This document shows positions 25,871 to 34,596 of a stretch of DNA of 64,000 bases, in pieces. Every line of letters begins with the position of its first letter. Positions within the stretch are counted from its first letter, which is position 1. The translations under genes and the position numbers were made by a program. The notes beneath the pieces are model-generated. The model did not search any database. It was not told the DNA's origin and saw nothing but the letters and a program-made list of their open reading frames with translations. The stretch spans positions 1,364,001 to 1,428,000 of the forward strand of contig NZ_JAQISN010000001.1 in the NCBI RefSeq assembly GCF_037450285.1. The letters run 5' to 3'. Source of the stretch: Erwinia sp. SLM-02 (GTDB lineage: Bacteria > Pseudomonadota > Gammaproteobacteria > Enterobacterales > Enterobacteriaceae).

Positions 25871-26779
25871 GTGGAAAAACTGAACAGAATGGCGGTGTTT
25901 GCCATCGTGGTCAGCGAAGGGTCACTGGCGGGGGCGGCGCGCCGTCTGGGCATGTCGGCCTCGGCGGTAAGCCAGCATCTGCGGGCACTGGAACAGGCGG
26001 TCGGCGTGCCGCTGCTGTACCGTTCAACGCGTAAACTGACGCTGACCGATGCCGGAGCCGCGTTCTATCCCGGGTGTGAGGCAATGCTGAGCCACGCCCG
26101 TGAAGCTGAACGGCGGCTGGCCGAGATGCGCGACACGCTTACCGGTGAACTGCGCATCAGTGCGACCGTGGGCATCGGGGGGCAGCCGCTGTGCAGCGCG
26201 ATGTCGCCGCTGCTGCTGCAACATCCCGGGCTACGGCTGCGAATCATCGCCACCGATAACGTGCTGGATATGATTGAGCATCGGATTGATATTGCTCTGC
26301 GCTTCAGCCGGCAGCTCGGCGATGCCAGCATGATTGCCCATCCGCTGGTGGAATGGCCGATGGTGATTTGTGCCGCACCGGCCTATCTGACCCGTCACGG
26401 CGTGCCGGAAACGCCGCAGCAGCTGGCGGGCCATCGCTGGATCCAGGGGCATGTTTATCAACGGGTGATTGAACTGCATCATCCGCGCGAGGAAACGCAA
26501 ATTCTGCGGCTGGGCGAGGGGCAGGTACAAAGCGACAGCATGCTGGTGATCCGCGAATTCACTCTGGCAGGTATGGGGCTGTCGCTGCAGCCGCTGAATG
26601 AAATTCGCGCCGAGCTGAACAGCGGCCAGCTGATGGTGCTGTTACCGGAATGGCGGGCGCCGTCGCTGAAGCTGACCGCCCTGACCCTGGAACGGGTGCT
26701 GCCTGAAAAAAGTCGCCAGGCGCTCCAGGCGCTTCGCGATTATTTTTCCAAAATTCCACTGAGCGGGCTTGTACAGTAA
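25871..26779 (+). CDS. LysR-family transcriptional regulator
   Basis: This 302-residue regulator has an N-terminal winged HTH (LNRMAVFAIVVSEGSLAGAARRLGMSASAVSQHLRALE) and a LysR effector domain of the CrgA-like type. Upstream in-frame ATGs lack ribosome sites. GTG at 25871 is preceded by AAGG at a workable distance and gives the usual family N-terminus. It is divergent from the NmrA-like reductase, which is the likely target. Not present here in E. coli. Confidence 0.85.
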   Translation: MEKLNRMAVFAIVVSEGSLAGAARRLGMSASAVSQHLRALEQAVGVPLLYRSTRKLTLTDAGAAFYPGCEAMLSHAREAERRLAEMRDTLTGELRISATVGIGGQPLCSAMSPLLLQHPGLRLRIIATDNVLDMIEHRIDIALRFSRQLGDASMIAHPLVEWPMVICAAPAYLTRHGVPETPQQLAGHRWIQGHVYQRVIELHHPREETQILRLGEGQVQSDSMLVIREFTLAGMGLSLQPLNEIRAELNSGQLMVLLPEWRAPSLKLTALTLERVLPEKSRQALQALRDYFSKIPLSGLVQ

Positions 26780-26826
26780 CCGTCGACGCACTTCAATAGA
26801 GAAAATACGATCCAGCAGGAGACGGT

Positions 26827-27066
26827 GTGGCAGAACAGTTAGAGTTTTTCCCGGTACCCAGCCCCTGTCGCGGGATCTGTCAGGCCGATGCGCGCGGCTA
26901 CTGCCGTGGCTGCCTGCGCAGCCGCGAGGAGCGGTTCAACTGGAACAGCTTCAGCGATGCACAAAAACGCGACGTCCTGCGTCTGTGCCGCCAGCGCTTT
27001 CTGCGACAGCAGAGAGGCCAGCCTGTCCCCGCTGCCGACGAGCCGGATCAGCCCACCCTGTTTTAA
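26827..27066 (+). CDS. ydhL: DUF1289 protein YdhL
   Basis: A 79-residue protein with a GTG start preceded by AGGAG. The pattern PSPCRGICQADARGYCRGCLRSREER carries four cysteines (C-X3-C-X7-C-X2-C), typical of DUF1289 and possibly a metal or Fe-S site. It matches E. coli YdhL over its full length, including the QPTLF tail. Function unknown. It is directly upstream of ydhF as in E. coli. Confidence 0.9.
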   Translation: MAEQLEFFPVPSPCRGICQADARGYCRGCLRSREERFNWNSFSDAQKRDVLRLCRQRFLRQQRGQPVPAADEPDQPTLF

Positions 27067-27110
27067 GCCGGGCCGCCCGAGCCGGTTCACACAACGTTAT
27101 GGAGAGAGTC

Positions 27111-28007
27111 ATGTTGCAACCCGTGCAGATTGCCCCGCAGGGCCCCGTATTTTCGCCGCTGGTGATGGGTTACTGGCGGCTGATGGAGTGGCAGATGTCG
27201 CCACAGCAGCTGAACACCTTTATAGAACAGCATCTGGAGCTGGGGATTACCACCGTCGATCATGCGGATATCTATGGCGGCTATCAGTGCGAGGCGGCAT
27301 TTGGTGAGGCGCTGCGGCTACAGCCGTCGCTGCGCGGACGCCTGCAGCTGGTGACCAAGTGCGGCATTGCCACCACCGCAAAAGCGGAACACGCGCTGGG
27401 CCACTACCGGACCGACGCGCAGCATATCCGCCAGAGCGCGGAAAATTCCCTGCGCTATTTTCACACCGACCACCTCGATCTGCTGCTGATCCATCGCCCG
27501 GACCCGTTGATGGACGCCGACGAGGTAGCCGGGGCGTTTTTGCAGCTGCATCAGAGCGGTAAGGTGAAGCACTTCGGCGTGTCCAACTTTACCCCTGCAC
27601 AGTATTCGCTGTTACAGTCGCGCCTGCCGTTTACCCTGGCCACTAATCAGGTCGAGATTTCGCCAATCCAACAGGATCTGCTGCTGGACGGAACGCTGGA
27701 TCAGTGCCAGCAGATCCGCATCAGGCCGATGGCCTGGTCATGCCTCGGTCGCGGGGAAATTTTCACCCGCCCGGAACACCAGGCACTGCGTGAGGAGCTG
27801 GAGCGGGTTCGTGAGGAAACGGGCGCTGATAATATTGAGCAGGTGATTTATGCCTGGATTATGGCGCTGCCTTCGCGACCGCTGCCGATTATCGGCAGCG
27901 GAAAGATTGAGCGGGTTCGCAGCGCCGCCGCGTCGACTGGCTTCTCACTGAACCGCCAGCAGTGGTTCCGCATTCGTAAAGCCGCGCTGGGATACGACGT
28001 ACCTTAA
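27111..28007 (+). CDS. ydhF: Aldo-keto reductase YdhF
   Basis: This 298-residue NADPH-dependent aldo-keto reductase has a (beta/alpha)8 barrel. Catalytic residues are seen in TTVDHADIYGGYQCE (Asp and Tyr), LVTKCG (Lys) and LLLIHRPDPL (His). PIIGSGKIERVR binds NADP. The start ATG at 27111 is preceded by GGAGAGAGTC and gives the E. coli YdhF length. Longer in-frame extensions overlap ydhL and are not used. Its natural substrate is unknown. Confidence 0.93.
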   Translation: MLQPVQIAPQGPVFSPLVMGYWRLMEWQMSPQQLNTFIEQHLELGITTVDHADIYGGYQCEAAFGEALRLQPSLRGRLQLVTKCGIATTAKAEHALGHYRTDAQHIRQSAENSLRYFHTDHLDLLLIHRPDPLMDADEVAGAFLQLHQSGKVKHFGVSNFTPAQYSLLQSRLPFTLATNQVEISPIQQDLLLDGTLDQCQQIRIRPMAWSCLGRGEIFTRPEHQALREELERVREETGADNIEQVIYAWIMALPSRPLPIIGSGKIERVRSAAASTGFSLNRQQWFRIRKAALGYDVP

Positions 28008-28012
28008 GGAAA

Positions 28013-28040
28013 CCGGCTCCGGCGCGCCAGCCGGAGCCGG
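28013..28040. terminator. GC-rich hairpin between ydhF and ydhK
   Basis: CCGGCTCCGGC (28013-28023) pairs perfectly with GCCGGAGCCGG (28030-28040). It lies between the convergent stops of ydhF and ydhK and lacks a T-run, so it is a structured barrier or imperfect terminator. Confidence 0.6.
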
Positions 28041-28045
28041 GGCGG

Positions 28046-30049
28046 TTATGCGGTCGTTTCGCGCGGCTGCAGCTGCGAAAGCGAGCAGAGCAGGCGCCAG
28101 ACGATGCCCGCCAGCTCAATTTCCTGCGGATCGCCGCTTTTGAGCAGTAAATCGATGCGCTGCTGCAGCGTGACCAGCGTATCGGCCAGCGAAACGGGAT
28201 GGATCCCGCGTTCGCTGATAATGTTTCGCAGGTCGTGCAGTACCGCATCCCGCAATGCCGCCAGGGTGGCCGAGGACGTTTTCCACTCGCGCAGCTGCCA
28301 GGCAATCTGTGAACAGTTCAGCAGCACCATCCCCCAGCGTAGCAGCCAGAGTCGGGCATTTTCATCCCGGCTGGCGTTAAGCTGGTTGATGCGGTGATAA
28401 ATCTGCGACTCGAAGCTGCTTTCGCTCAGGCGCGGCCTGCGGCTGAGCTGGTCGAGAAACTCCCGACGCAGGGCGCGAATATGGCGACGGCTGCGGCGCT
28501 TGTCCGAACTGGGGCGCAGAATGCTGAACGCGATCCACACCAGGGTGACGCCGCTCACCTTGGCCAGATTATCGTTAATAAAACTCTGATAGTTATAAAC
28601 GGGGGGATTCGTCACCGACAGGAACGATCCCATAAACACGATCAGCATCCCCCACAGTGCCGCATACTTTTTCTGCTGAAGTTTAAACAGCTGCATGGTC
28701 AGCAGCAGCGGAAACAGAACGATCAGGAACTGCCACAGTACGGTGATCTGCACCATCACGCCGAACATCATCACAAAGCTGAATACGGAGAGCAGGCCCA
28801 GGGTTTTTAACATCAGCAGCGTGCTGGCGGTGGGGGAAGGCGACGAGGAGTAAAGCACGCAGCCGATCGCCGCCAGGGTGATGCCCGCCGCACCGGAATC
28901 CCACTGGGTGGCAATCCAGTAGCTGCAGCCCAGCACGATAACGCTGAACGTACGGATGGCGCTCCAGCCCGCTTCTGCACCATCTGCCTGGCGGGCCAGG
29001 GCAGGGACCTTCGGAGGGGTAAGCCGGGTGTCGCCGTCCGCGCGTTCGAACTGGCGGATCCAGCGCGAGTTATTCAGGTACAGCCAGCAAAAATAGCGCA
29101 GATGCTTCCAGTAAGCGTGATGCTGATAGTCGCTGACATCGCGGGGGGCCGCGCTTTGCAGGATCTGCGCCAGGCGGTACTTATCACAGTTTTTCTGCGC
29201 CAGTTCAGCAAGCAGCTGCTGCGTGGCGTGGAAGAGGATCTCCGGCGGCTCCTGCCAGTTAAGCAGCATTCGCCGCAGGCTGGAAATGACGCTGGTCAGC
29301 CGCAGCTGCTGGTGGAGAACGTAGTTCAGCACGTTATTCTGGCGGCGGAAGCGATAGTGGCTCCAGAAAGCCTGAATGCGCAGCAGGTTCATCGTCAGGA
29401 TCTGACCGATCACGTTTTCATGCGCGTGCCGCATGTTATCCGTGGTTTCCCGCTGTAGCAGCAGGGTGGCGTGCTCCAGAAGCTTAACGTGCATCTGTTT
29501 AAGCGAGTTAATCAGCGTGTCGCCGTCCGACGTGCTGGGCAGCACCATCATCATCAGCGCACCGCACAAAATGCCGGAGATCACCTCACAGACGCGTGCC
29601 TGGGCAATGGTCCACAGCTCGCTGGAATCGGTGACGTTAACGCAGGTAAAGGCGATAATCGCCGCCGTATAGCCCGACAGGGCAAAGGCATAGGCGACGT
29701 TGTTCTGATAGTGATTGGAAACCCAGGTACAGAAAGCCAGCCACGCGGCGATGGTCACCGTAAAAAGCCAGGGTTCGTTCAGGGTATGGCCGGTAATTAG
29801 TAGCGCTGCCCCGGCACCAATCATACTGCCGACAATACGGCCCAGGCTTTTGCTGATGACGCCACCCACCGTGGGGAAGCTGACGACCGCCGCCGAGGTC
29901 ATCGCCCAGTAGGGCTGATCGAGCTGTAGTCCGTAGGCAATGCTTAATGCCAGACACATCGCAATTGAATTACGTAACGCATAGCGCCACTGCGCTCCCG
30001 TGGCTTTGATCCACGGCAGATGCTGCCACTCCAGCCAGCTCAGATTCAT
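28046..30049 (-). CDS. ydhK: FUSC/AaeB-type inner-membrane efflux protein YdhK
   Basis: The 667-residue protein has two membrane blocks of about five to six helices each (about 25-180 and 365-505) separated by cytoplasmic helical domains, the fusaric-acid-resistance (FUSC) layout. It matches E. coli YdhK. With YdhJ as periplasmic adaptor and YdhI as small membrane partner it should form an aromatic-acid-type export system. It starts seven bases after ydhJ. Substrate unknown. Confidence 0.92.
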   Translation of the reverse strand: MNLSWLEWQHLPWIKATGAQWRYALRNSIAMCLALSIAYGLQLDQPYWAMTSAAVVSFPTVGGVISKSLGRIVGSMIGAGAALLITGHTLNEPWLFTVTIAAWLAFCTWVSNHYQNNVAYAFALSGYTAAIIAFTCVNVTDSSELWTIAQARVCEVISGILCGALMMMVLPSTSDGDTLINSLKQMHVKLLEHATLLLQRETTDNMRHAHENVIGQILTMNLLRIQAFWSHYRFRRQNNVLNYVLHQQLRLTSVISSLRRMLLNWQEPPEILFHATQQLLAELAQKNCDKYRLAQILQSAAPRDVSDYQHHAYWKHLRYFCWLYLNNSRWIRQFERADGDTRLTPPKVPALARQADGAEAGWSAIRTFSVIVLGCSYWIATQWDSGAAGITLAAIGCVLYSSSPSPTASTLLMLKTLGLLSVFSFVMMFGVMVQITVLWQFLIVLFPLLLTMQLFKLQQKKYAALWGMLIVFMGSFLSVTNPPVYNYQSFINDNLAKVSGVTLVWIAFSILRPSSDKRRSRRHIRALRREFLDQLSRRPRLSESSFESQIYHRINQLNASRDENARLWLLRWGMVLLNCSQIAWQLREWKTSSATLAALRDAVLHDLRNIISERGIHPVSLADTLVTLQQRIDLLLKSGDPQEIELAGIVWRLLCSLSQLQPRETTA

Positions 30050-30056
30050 TTCAACC

Positions 30057-30914
30057 TCAGAACTGGAGTGAAATCGTCACGGTGGTACCGGCCACCAGCG
30101 GCAGATCCGCCGGCGGATCCGTCAGCCGGATGCGAACCGGCACGCGCTGAGCCAGCCTGACCCAGGGAACGTTAGGCTTGATATCGGGCGTCAGGCCGCT
30201 GTCGGTTTCAACGCTCTGATCGTAGATCGCCCGGCCAAAGCTCTCGACCACGCCGCTAAGCTCGCGGTCGTCGCTGTAAAGCCGCAGTCTGGCCCTGGCG
30301 CCTGGCCGGATATGGCGCAGCTTGGTTTCTTCAAAATATCCCATCACGTAAAACGAGTGGCTGTCGACCAGGGCAAACAGGGGTGAGCCGCTGGTGGCGT
30401 AGTCGCCCTCACGCGTGACCAGATTATTAATCCAGCCGTCGACAGGGGCATAAACCACGGTCTGCGACAGTTCCCAGCGGGCATCATCGAGCTGGGACTG
30501 CGCCGCTTTCTCGCTGGCTTCCATAGATTTAACCGCCAGGCTGGCTTCATCCAGATCTTCCGCGGAGATAACGTTGCGGGGCAGGTTCTGGCGGCGGCGT
30601 GCCTCGTGCTGCGCCTTTATCAGCTCGGACTGGGCCTTAGCCAGCTGTGATTCAGCCGTACTGACGGCGATGCGATAGGGCGCGTCGTCGAGTTTAAATA
30701 ATTTCGCGCCTTGATGAACGAACTGATTGTCTTTCACCGAGAGTTGCGTAATGCGTCCCGATACCTGTGGGGTCACGTTGACCAGCTCCGCGCGAACCTT
30801 GCCATCGCGGGTCCAGGGGGACTGCATGTAGTAGTTCCATAACCACCACGCCGCACACAGGGCCGCAGCAAAGACGATTAGCGTTGAAAAATACTTAAGC
30901 GAATTCAGTTTCAT
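30057..30914 (-). CDS. ydhJ: HlyD-type membrane fusion protein YdhJ
   Basis: The 285-residue adaptor has one N-terminal membrane anchor (LKYFSTLIVFAAALCAAWWLW), a biotinyl-lipoyl-like domain (VTPQVSGRITQLSVKDNQFVHQG), an alpha-helical hairpin and a barrel domain (YAPVDGWINNL). It is homologous to AaeA/EmrA and matches E. coli YdhJ. It is the middle gene of ydhIJK. Confidence 0.93.
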   Translation of the reverse strand: MKLNSLKYFSTLIVFAAALCAAWWLWNYYMQSPWTRDGKVRAELVNVTPQVSGRITQLSVKDNQFVHQGAKLFKLDDAPYRIAVSTAESQLAKAQSELIKAQHEARRRQNLPRNVISAEDLDEASLAVKSMEASEKAAQSQLDDARWELSQTVVYAPVDGWINNLVTREGDYATSGSPLFALVDSHSFYVMGYFEETKLRHIRPGARARLRLYSDDRELSGVVESFGRAIYDQSVETDSGLTPDIKPNVPWVRLAQRVPVRIRLTDPPADLPLVAGTTVTISLQF

Positions 30915-30918
30915 TACG

Positions 30919-31161
30919 TTATCCAGAAATCATCAACCATAACCACAGCGAGGCGCTGACGCAGAGTATAAAAATCGACAGGTCCAGCAGCGTTGGGTGC
31001 CAGATTTCACCGGAATACATCCAGTCACGGAGCAAGGGATGGAGCATTAACCACAGGAAAAAACCGCACAGGACGGCCTTGAACAGGGGAGGAAAGTAGA
31101 GAGAGGCGCCCAAAACCAGGTCGGTGAAAGGGGCCGCTATGGGGGAGGTTGTCGTCATCAC
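30919..31161 (-). CDS. ydhI: DUF1656 small membrane protein YdhI
   Basis: An 80-residue protein with two membrane helices, of the AaeX/DUF1656 family that always accompanies AaeA/AaeB-type pumps. LVLGASLYFPPLFKAVLCGFFLWLML is the first span. It is first gene of ydhIJK, divergent from slyA with a spacer of 148 bases that carries a SlyA-like site. Confidence 0.9.
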   Translation of the reverse strand: MMTTTSPIAAPFTDLVLGASLYFPPLFKAVLCGFFLWLMLHPLLRDWMYSGEIWHPTLLDLSIFILCVSASLWLWLMISG

Positions 31162-31281
31162 ATTGTAAATCCTTCTCGTCGTCGGCCCGGTGGCGACTAA
31201 AAATCTGATACAAGCGCTTTATGGAGCGATTTGTATTTTGTCCTGGAAACTCGCAGAATAGTCTAAAATGAGGCTTGATAG

Positions 31282-31293
31282 CTAGCAAGCTAA
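31282..31293. promoter_or_regulatory. SlyA binding site at the slyA promoter
   Basis: CTAGCAAGCTAA matches the SlyA operator TTAGCAAGCTAA at 11 of 12 positions and lies 17 bases before the slyA start, between slyA and ydhIJK. Autorepression and control of ydhIJK are both plausible. Confidence 0.75.
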
Positions 31294-31309
31294 TTATAAG
31301 GAGTGGAAA

Positions 31310-31747
31310 TTGGATACCCCATTGGGAACCGACCTTGCAAGACTGGTGCGCATCTGGCGCGCATTAATCGATCAAAGACTGAAACCGCTGGAGCTGACGC
31401 AGACGCACTGGGTGACGCTGCACAATATTCATCAGCTGCCCCCTGAGCAGTCGCAGATCCAGCTGGCAAAAGCCATCGGCATTGAACAGCCGTCGCTGGT
31501 GCGCACGCTGGATCAGCTGGAAGAGAAGGGGCTGATCGTTCGCAGCACCTGCGCTAACGACCGGCGCGCCAAACGCATCCGCCTGACGGAGGAAGCCGAG
31601 CCGATTATTAATCAGGTTGAAGACGTGATTGACGCCACGCGGGACGATATTCTGGCCGGTATTTCACCGGATGAAATCAAGAAGCTGGTAACGCTGATTG
31701 CCCGGCTGGAAAAAAATATCGTGGAACTCCAGCGCAAAGATGACTGA
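31310..31747 (+). CDS. slyA: MarR-family regulator SlyA
   Basis: This 145-residue winged-helix regulator counteracts H-NS silencing and controls envelope and virulence-related genes. LARLVRIWRALID...LELTQTHWVTLHNIHQLPPEQSQIQLAKAIGIEQPSLVRTLDQLEEKGL matches E. coli and Salmonella SlyA. The start is a TTG: AAGGAG lies seven bases before it, and the E. coli ATG position is TGG here. Divergent ydhIJK is the usual SlyA-linked pump. Confidence 0.94.
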   Translation: MDTPLGTDLARLVRIWRALIDQRLKPLELTQTHWVTLHNIHQLPPEQSQIQLAKAIGIEQPSLVRTLDQLEEKGLIVRSTCANDRRAKRIRLTEEAEPIINQVEDVIDATRDDILAGISPDEIKKLVTLIARLEKNIVELQRKDD

Positions 31748-31878
31748 AACGCGGGCTGCGTGGCAGAGGGATAGCACTGTCTGGCGGCTTTTTATCAGTG
31801 AGTTGTCGTGAATGTCAGTGAGAGTGGCATGAGCATCGCCGCGTTGCAATGCTCATTGGCCCGTTACCCTACAGCGGT

Positions 31879-32157
31879 TCAAATATCATCAACCGTATGA
31901 TCCAGAACGATTTCCAGAGTCTTACGGACGACGTCACCGGTGACCACGCTGTCGGTGTATTCAAGAACGTCTATGAGCCGCGCAATAATCGCCTTATTGG
32001 TCAGGTGCTGGTTGGACGCAAGAATGCTGCGGATGACCTGCCCAAGCAGTGCCGATTCCTCTGCCAGCGCTTCGCCTGAGGTACGGAAATACTCAGAGAG
32101 GCTGCTACCCGGAATACCCTGAAAACTCTCTGTGTTTTTTCTTGCTGTCTGGTTCAT
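31879..32157 (-). CDS. ariR: AriR/YmgB-type biofilm and acid-response protein
   Basis: This 92-residue helical protein matches E. coli AriR in LSEYFRTSGEALAEESALLGQ and VVRKTLEIVLDHTVDD. The homologue dimerises and affects biofilm, acid resistance and the Rcs pathway. The start ATG at 32157 has GGTGAG upstream. It is last in ycgZ-ymgA-ariR. E. coli has a fourth gene, ymgC, not seen here. Confidence 0.88.
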   Translation of the reverse strand: MNQTARKNTESFQGIPGSSLSEYFRTSGEALAEESALLGQVIRSILASNQHLTNKAIIARLIDVLEYTDSVVTGDVVRKTLEIVLDHTVDDI

Positions 32158-32194
32158 TGTTCTCACCGTAGAGGTTATAAATCGCCGTAATCAG

Positions 32195-32497
32195 TTAGTG
32201 TTTCCTGGGAATGACGGAAACAGTATTCTCACCAAAAATGGGGTACACATTGTCCGAATTTTGTTCCGCACTTTGATACATTCCGTTGCCCTTGAAAAAC
32301 GAGGGCCCGTCACTGCTCAACTCGGCAACCAGACCGGCAATAAATGCACGACGTTCGCTGTCCACCTCGTGACTGGCCATCTGCTGCAGTTGACGCGTCA
32401 GCGACTGCTTATTGATCGGGCCTTTTTTCTGCAGAAGCGTAAAAGCAGCTTCTCCAATCAGTTGCTCGGTCAGTCTTTCGTGTTCAATTTTATTCAT
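32195..32497 (-). CDS. ymgA: YmgA-like connector protein
   Basis: A 100-residue protein of the YmgA/AriR group (ERLTEQLIGEAAFTLLQKKGPINKQSLTRQLQQM, C-terminal variable tail). An upstream TTG adds 11 residues, but ATG 32497 (MNKIEHERL) resembles the homologue. YmgA acts on the RcsC/D phosphorelay to change colanic acid and curli expression in E. coli. It is the middle gene of the operon. The similarity to E. coli YmgA is modest. Confidence 0.78.
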   Translation of the reverse strand: MNKIEHERLTEQLIGEAAFTLLQKKGPINKQSLTRQLQQMASHEVDSERRAFIAGLVAELSSDGPSFFKGNGMYQSAEQNSDNVYPIFGENTVSVIPRKH

Positions 32498-32564
32498 AAC
32501 AACATTTCTTATCGCCGCGAAACAGGACAATTTCAGGCGGCACTAAGCCTTCGTTACTGGAGTT

Positions 32565-32804
32565 TCAGTTCTCGAAAAGCAAACCAATTAGCGTCTGATA
32601 ATGATTTTCTTCTTTAGCATCGGCGGCGTTTTCAAGACGGCCAAGTAATTTGGTGCAAATCGCTTTGCGATTCAGGCTGCGCCCGTCGGTCAGTATTTCA
32701 ACCACGATCTGCCCAAGGGTCGCCTGCTGTTCAAACTGGTCTGCTTTATTGAAATAGCGGGTAATGGCATTTGCTGTATCCGGCATGTATCGGTTCTGCT
32801 GCAT
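32565..32804 (-). CDS. ycgZ: Connector protein YcgZ
   Basis: This 79-residue protein is close to E. coli YcgZ: NAITRYFNKADQFEQQATLGQIVVEILTDGR and the C-terminal HYQTLIGLLFEN correspond. It is first gene of ycgZ-ymgA-ariR, divergent from bluF. In E. coli BluR represses this operon, and blue light at low temperature relieves it through BluF. Confidence 0.92.
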   Translation of the reverse strand: MQQNRYMPDTANAITRYFNKADQFEQQATLGQIVVEILTDGRSLNRKAICTKLLGRLENAADAKEENHYQTLIGLLFEN

Positions 32805-33122
32805 CTGTCACTCCTCTGATTTACAAAATAATTCAAGATGCAATAAAGTTATACGAATACTTTAAACTTGTACATAGAAAATTGTACAAAAAATTGCTGC
32901 ATTTCCAGAAACCTTCTATTATTCTGTTTTTTAAGGAAATTAACGGCACCTTCAAACTGAATTCCCTGCGAACTGTACAGGTTACTTTCGGCACCCTTGC
33001 CGAAGTTGAACAGTCAGAAAATCCAGTGAGGAGTCGTGCTCTATTACTCACTGGACTTAACAAGACGGGTTGTCGGTCATCTGCTAATCTGACTTTCCCT
33101 TTATCGATCTGCTGGAATTTTC
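32805..33122. promoter_or_regulatory. Divergent ycgZ/bluF promoter region
   Basis: A spacer of 318 bases, AT-rich near ycgZ. It carries the dyad at 32868-32889. Other short GTAC-containing repeats (CTGTACAGG near 32974) may be further regulator contacts. No gene visible. Confidence 0.55.
32868..32889. promoter_or_regulatory. Candidate BluR operator
   Basis: TTGTAC and GTACAA form perfect 6-base arms around 10 bases, the size of a MerR-family dyad. It lies 64 bases upstream of ycgZ in the divergent promoter region, where E. coli BluR binds. Assigned by position and symmetry only. Confidence 0.5.
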
Positions 33123-34343
33123 ATGCTCACTACCCTTATTTATCGCAGCCATATTTGTGAGCCTTTCCCGACCGAGGCACTCAAGGAAATGGTTGCCGCT
33201 GCAAATGCAAAAAATGGCCAGGCTGCCGTCACGGGTATTCTGCTTTTCAACGGGATCCACTTCTTCCAGCTACTCGAAGGCCCGCAGGAAAGCGTGTTTG
33301 AGATTTACAACCACATCTGTGCAGACAAACGCCACTACAACGTGGTTGAACTGCTTTGTGATTTCGCGCCAAACCGGCGGTTCGGCAAAGCGGGAATGGA
33401 ACTCTTTGACTTACGCGATTATGAGAAAGAAGACGTTCTCCAGCGCATACTGAATCAGGGAACGTCGAAATATCAGCTGCTTTACGATGACCGCGCGCTG
33501 CACTTTTTCCGCACGTTCGTTGAAGCGACGGAAAAAGAAAACTACTTTGAAATCCCGCGTCCGGATTCCTGGGCCTTCATTCCTGAAGGGGATGGCGTTA
33601 CGCTTGAGGCGCTCCCGGCGGGCATCGCAGCGAACTGCAGCTTTGCTTTTCAGCCAATAGTCGATCCGCTCGCGCAGGAGATTGTCTCGCTGGAGGCCTT
33701 AATACGCACCCCTTGCGGCGATACCGCGCAGGTATTTTTCAGCGGGCTTGAAGATGACGCGCTGTACGAGGCCGATCTGAGAAGTAAGCAGGTTGCCTTC
33801 CGTCTTGCCGGTGAGTTAAACGTGGCGGCGCAGACGCTGTCCGTCAACCTGCTGCCTATGACGCTGGTCAGAATGCCCAATGCGGTCGATTTCCTGCTGG
33901 CCGAGATCGCCGCCAGCGGGCTGATCCCTGAACAGGTCATCGTTGAGTTTACCGAGAATGAGGTTATCTCCCGCCTCGACGACTTTACGAATGCGGTCAG
34001 GCAGCTGAAAGCGGCCGGCATCCGCGTGGCGATCGACCATTTTGGCGGTGGGTTTGCAGGCCTGTCACTGCTGGCGAGATTCCAGCCGGAACGAATCAAA
34101 ATCAACCGTGAACTGATCCGTGACGTGCACAAAAGCGGCCCCCGACAGGCCATCGTTCGGGCGATCATCCAGTGCTGTACCTCGCTTGAGATTCGGGTTT
34201 CAGCCGTCGGCGTTGAGCAGCCCGAAGAGTGGATGTGGCTGGAATCCGCCGGGGTCTCACACTTCCAGGGCCACCTGTTTGCGGCGCCGGCTTTCCAGGG
34301 TATCCCGGCTATCGCCTGGCCTGAAATGCTGACCGAGATGTAA
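33123..34343 (+). CDS. bluF: Blue-light sensor BluF (BLUF-EAL anti-repressor)
   Basis: The 406-residue protein has an N-terminal BLUF flavin domain with Tyr7, Asn31 and Gln49 for the FAD photocycle, and a C-terminal EAL domain. In E. coli blue light makes BluF bind and release BluR. Here EALIR (191-195), Asn242, Glu275 and Lys326 are kept. The metal motif DDFG is DHFG (His306), and AEGVE is AVGVE (Val362), so phosphodiesterase activity is unlikely. The gene is upstream of bluR and divergent from ycgZ. Confidence 0.94.
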   Translation: MLTTLIYRSHICEPFPTEALKEMVAAANAKNGQAAVTGILLFNGIHFFQLLEGPQESVFEIYNHICADKRHYNVVELLCDFAPNRRFGKAGMELFDLRDYEKEDVLQRILNQGTSKYQLLYDDRALHFFRTFVEATEKENYFEIPRPDSWAFIPEGDGVTLEALPAGIAANCSFAFQPIVDPLAQEIVSLEALIRTPCGDTAQVFFSGLEDDALYEADLRSKQVAFRLAGELNVAAQTLSVNLLPMTLVRMPNAVDFLLAEIAASGLIPEQVIVEFTENEVISRLDDFTNAVRQLKAAGIRVAIDHFGGGFAGLSLLARFQPERIKINRELIRDVHKSGPRQAIVRAIIQCCTSLEIRVSAVGVEQPEEWMWLESAGVSHFQGHLFAAPAFQGIPAIAWPEMLTEM

Positions 34344-34596
34344 TTCCAGTCCGTTTGCCGAAATCCTGTACAGCGCTGACGATAAAATCAGCGCTGTCTG
34401 ATTTTCGCCCCCGTTCAAATCGTTACAACCCTCAATATTTTCACTACTATCCGTAGGTTACACTTTTGACACCCCGGTACAGGTTTCCCCGCCAGGCAGA
34501 CGCATCGTAGCCAAAACTGAGATAAATGTCAGAACGTTGTACAGCTTTAATGTGTATACTTGCACCATGATGTATCGGCTGGGGATGAGGAAGTGA

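Noticed and set aside
26769..27110. N-terminal extension of ydhF by over 100 codons
   Set aside because: The extension overlaps ydhL and lacks a ribosome site. ATG 27111 has GGAG and gives the family length.
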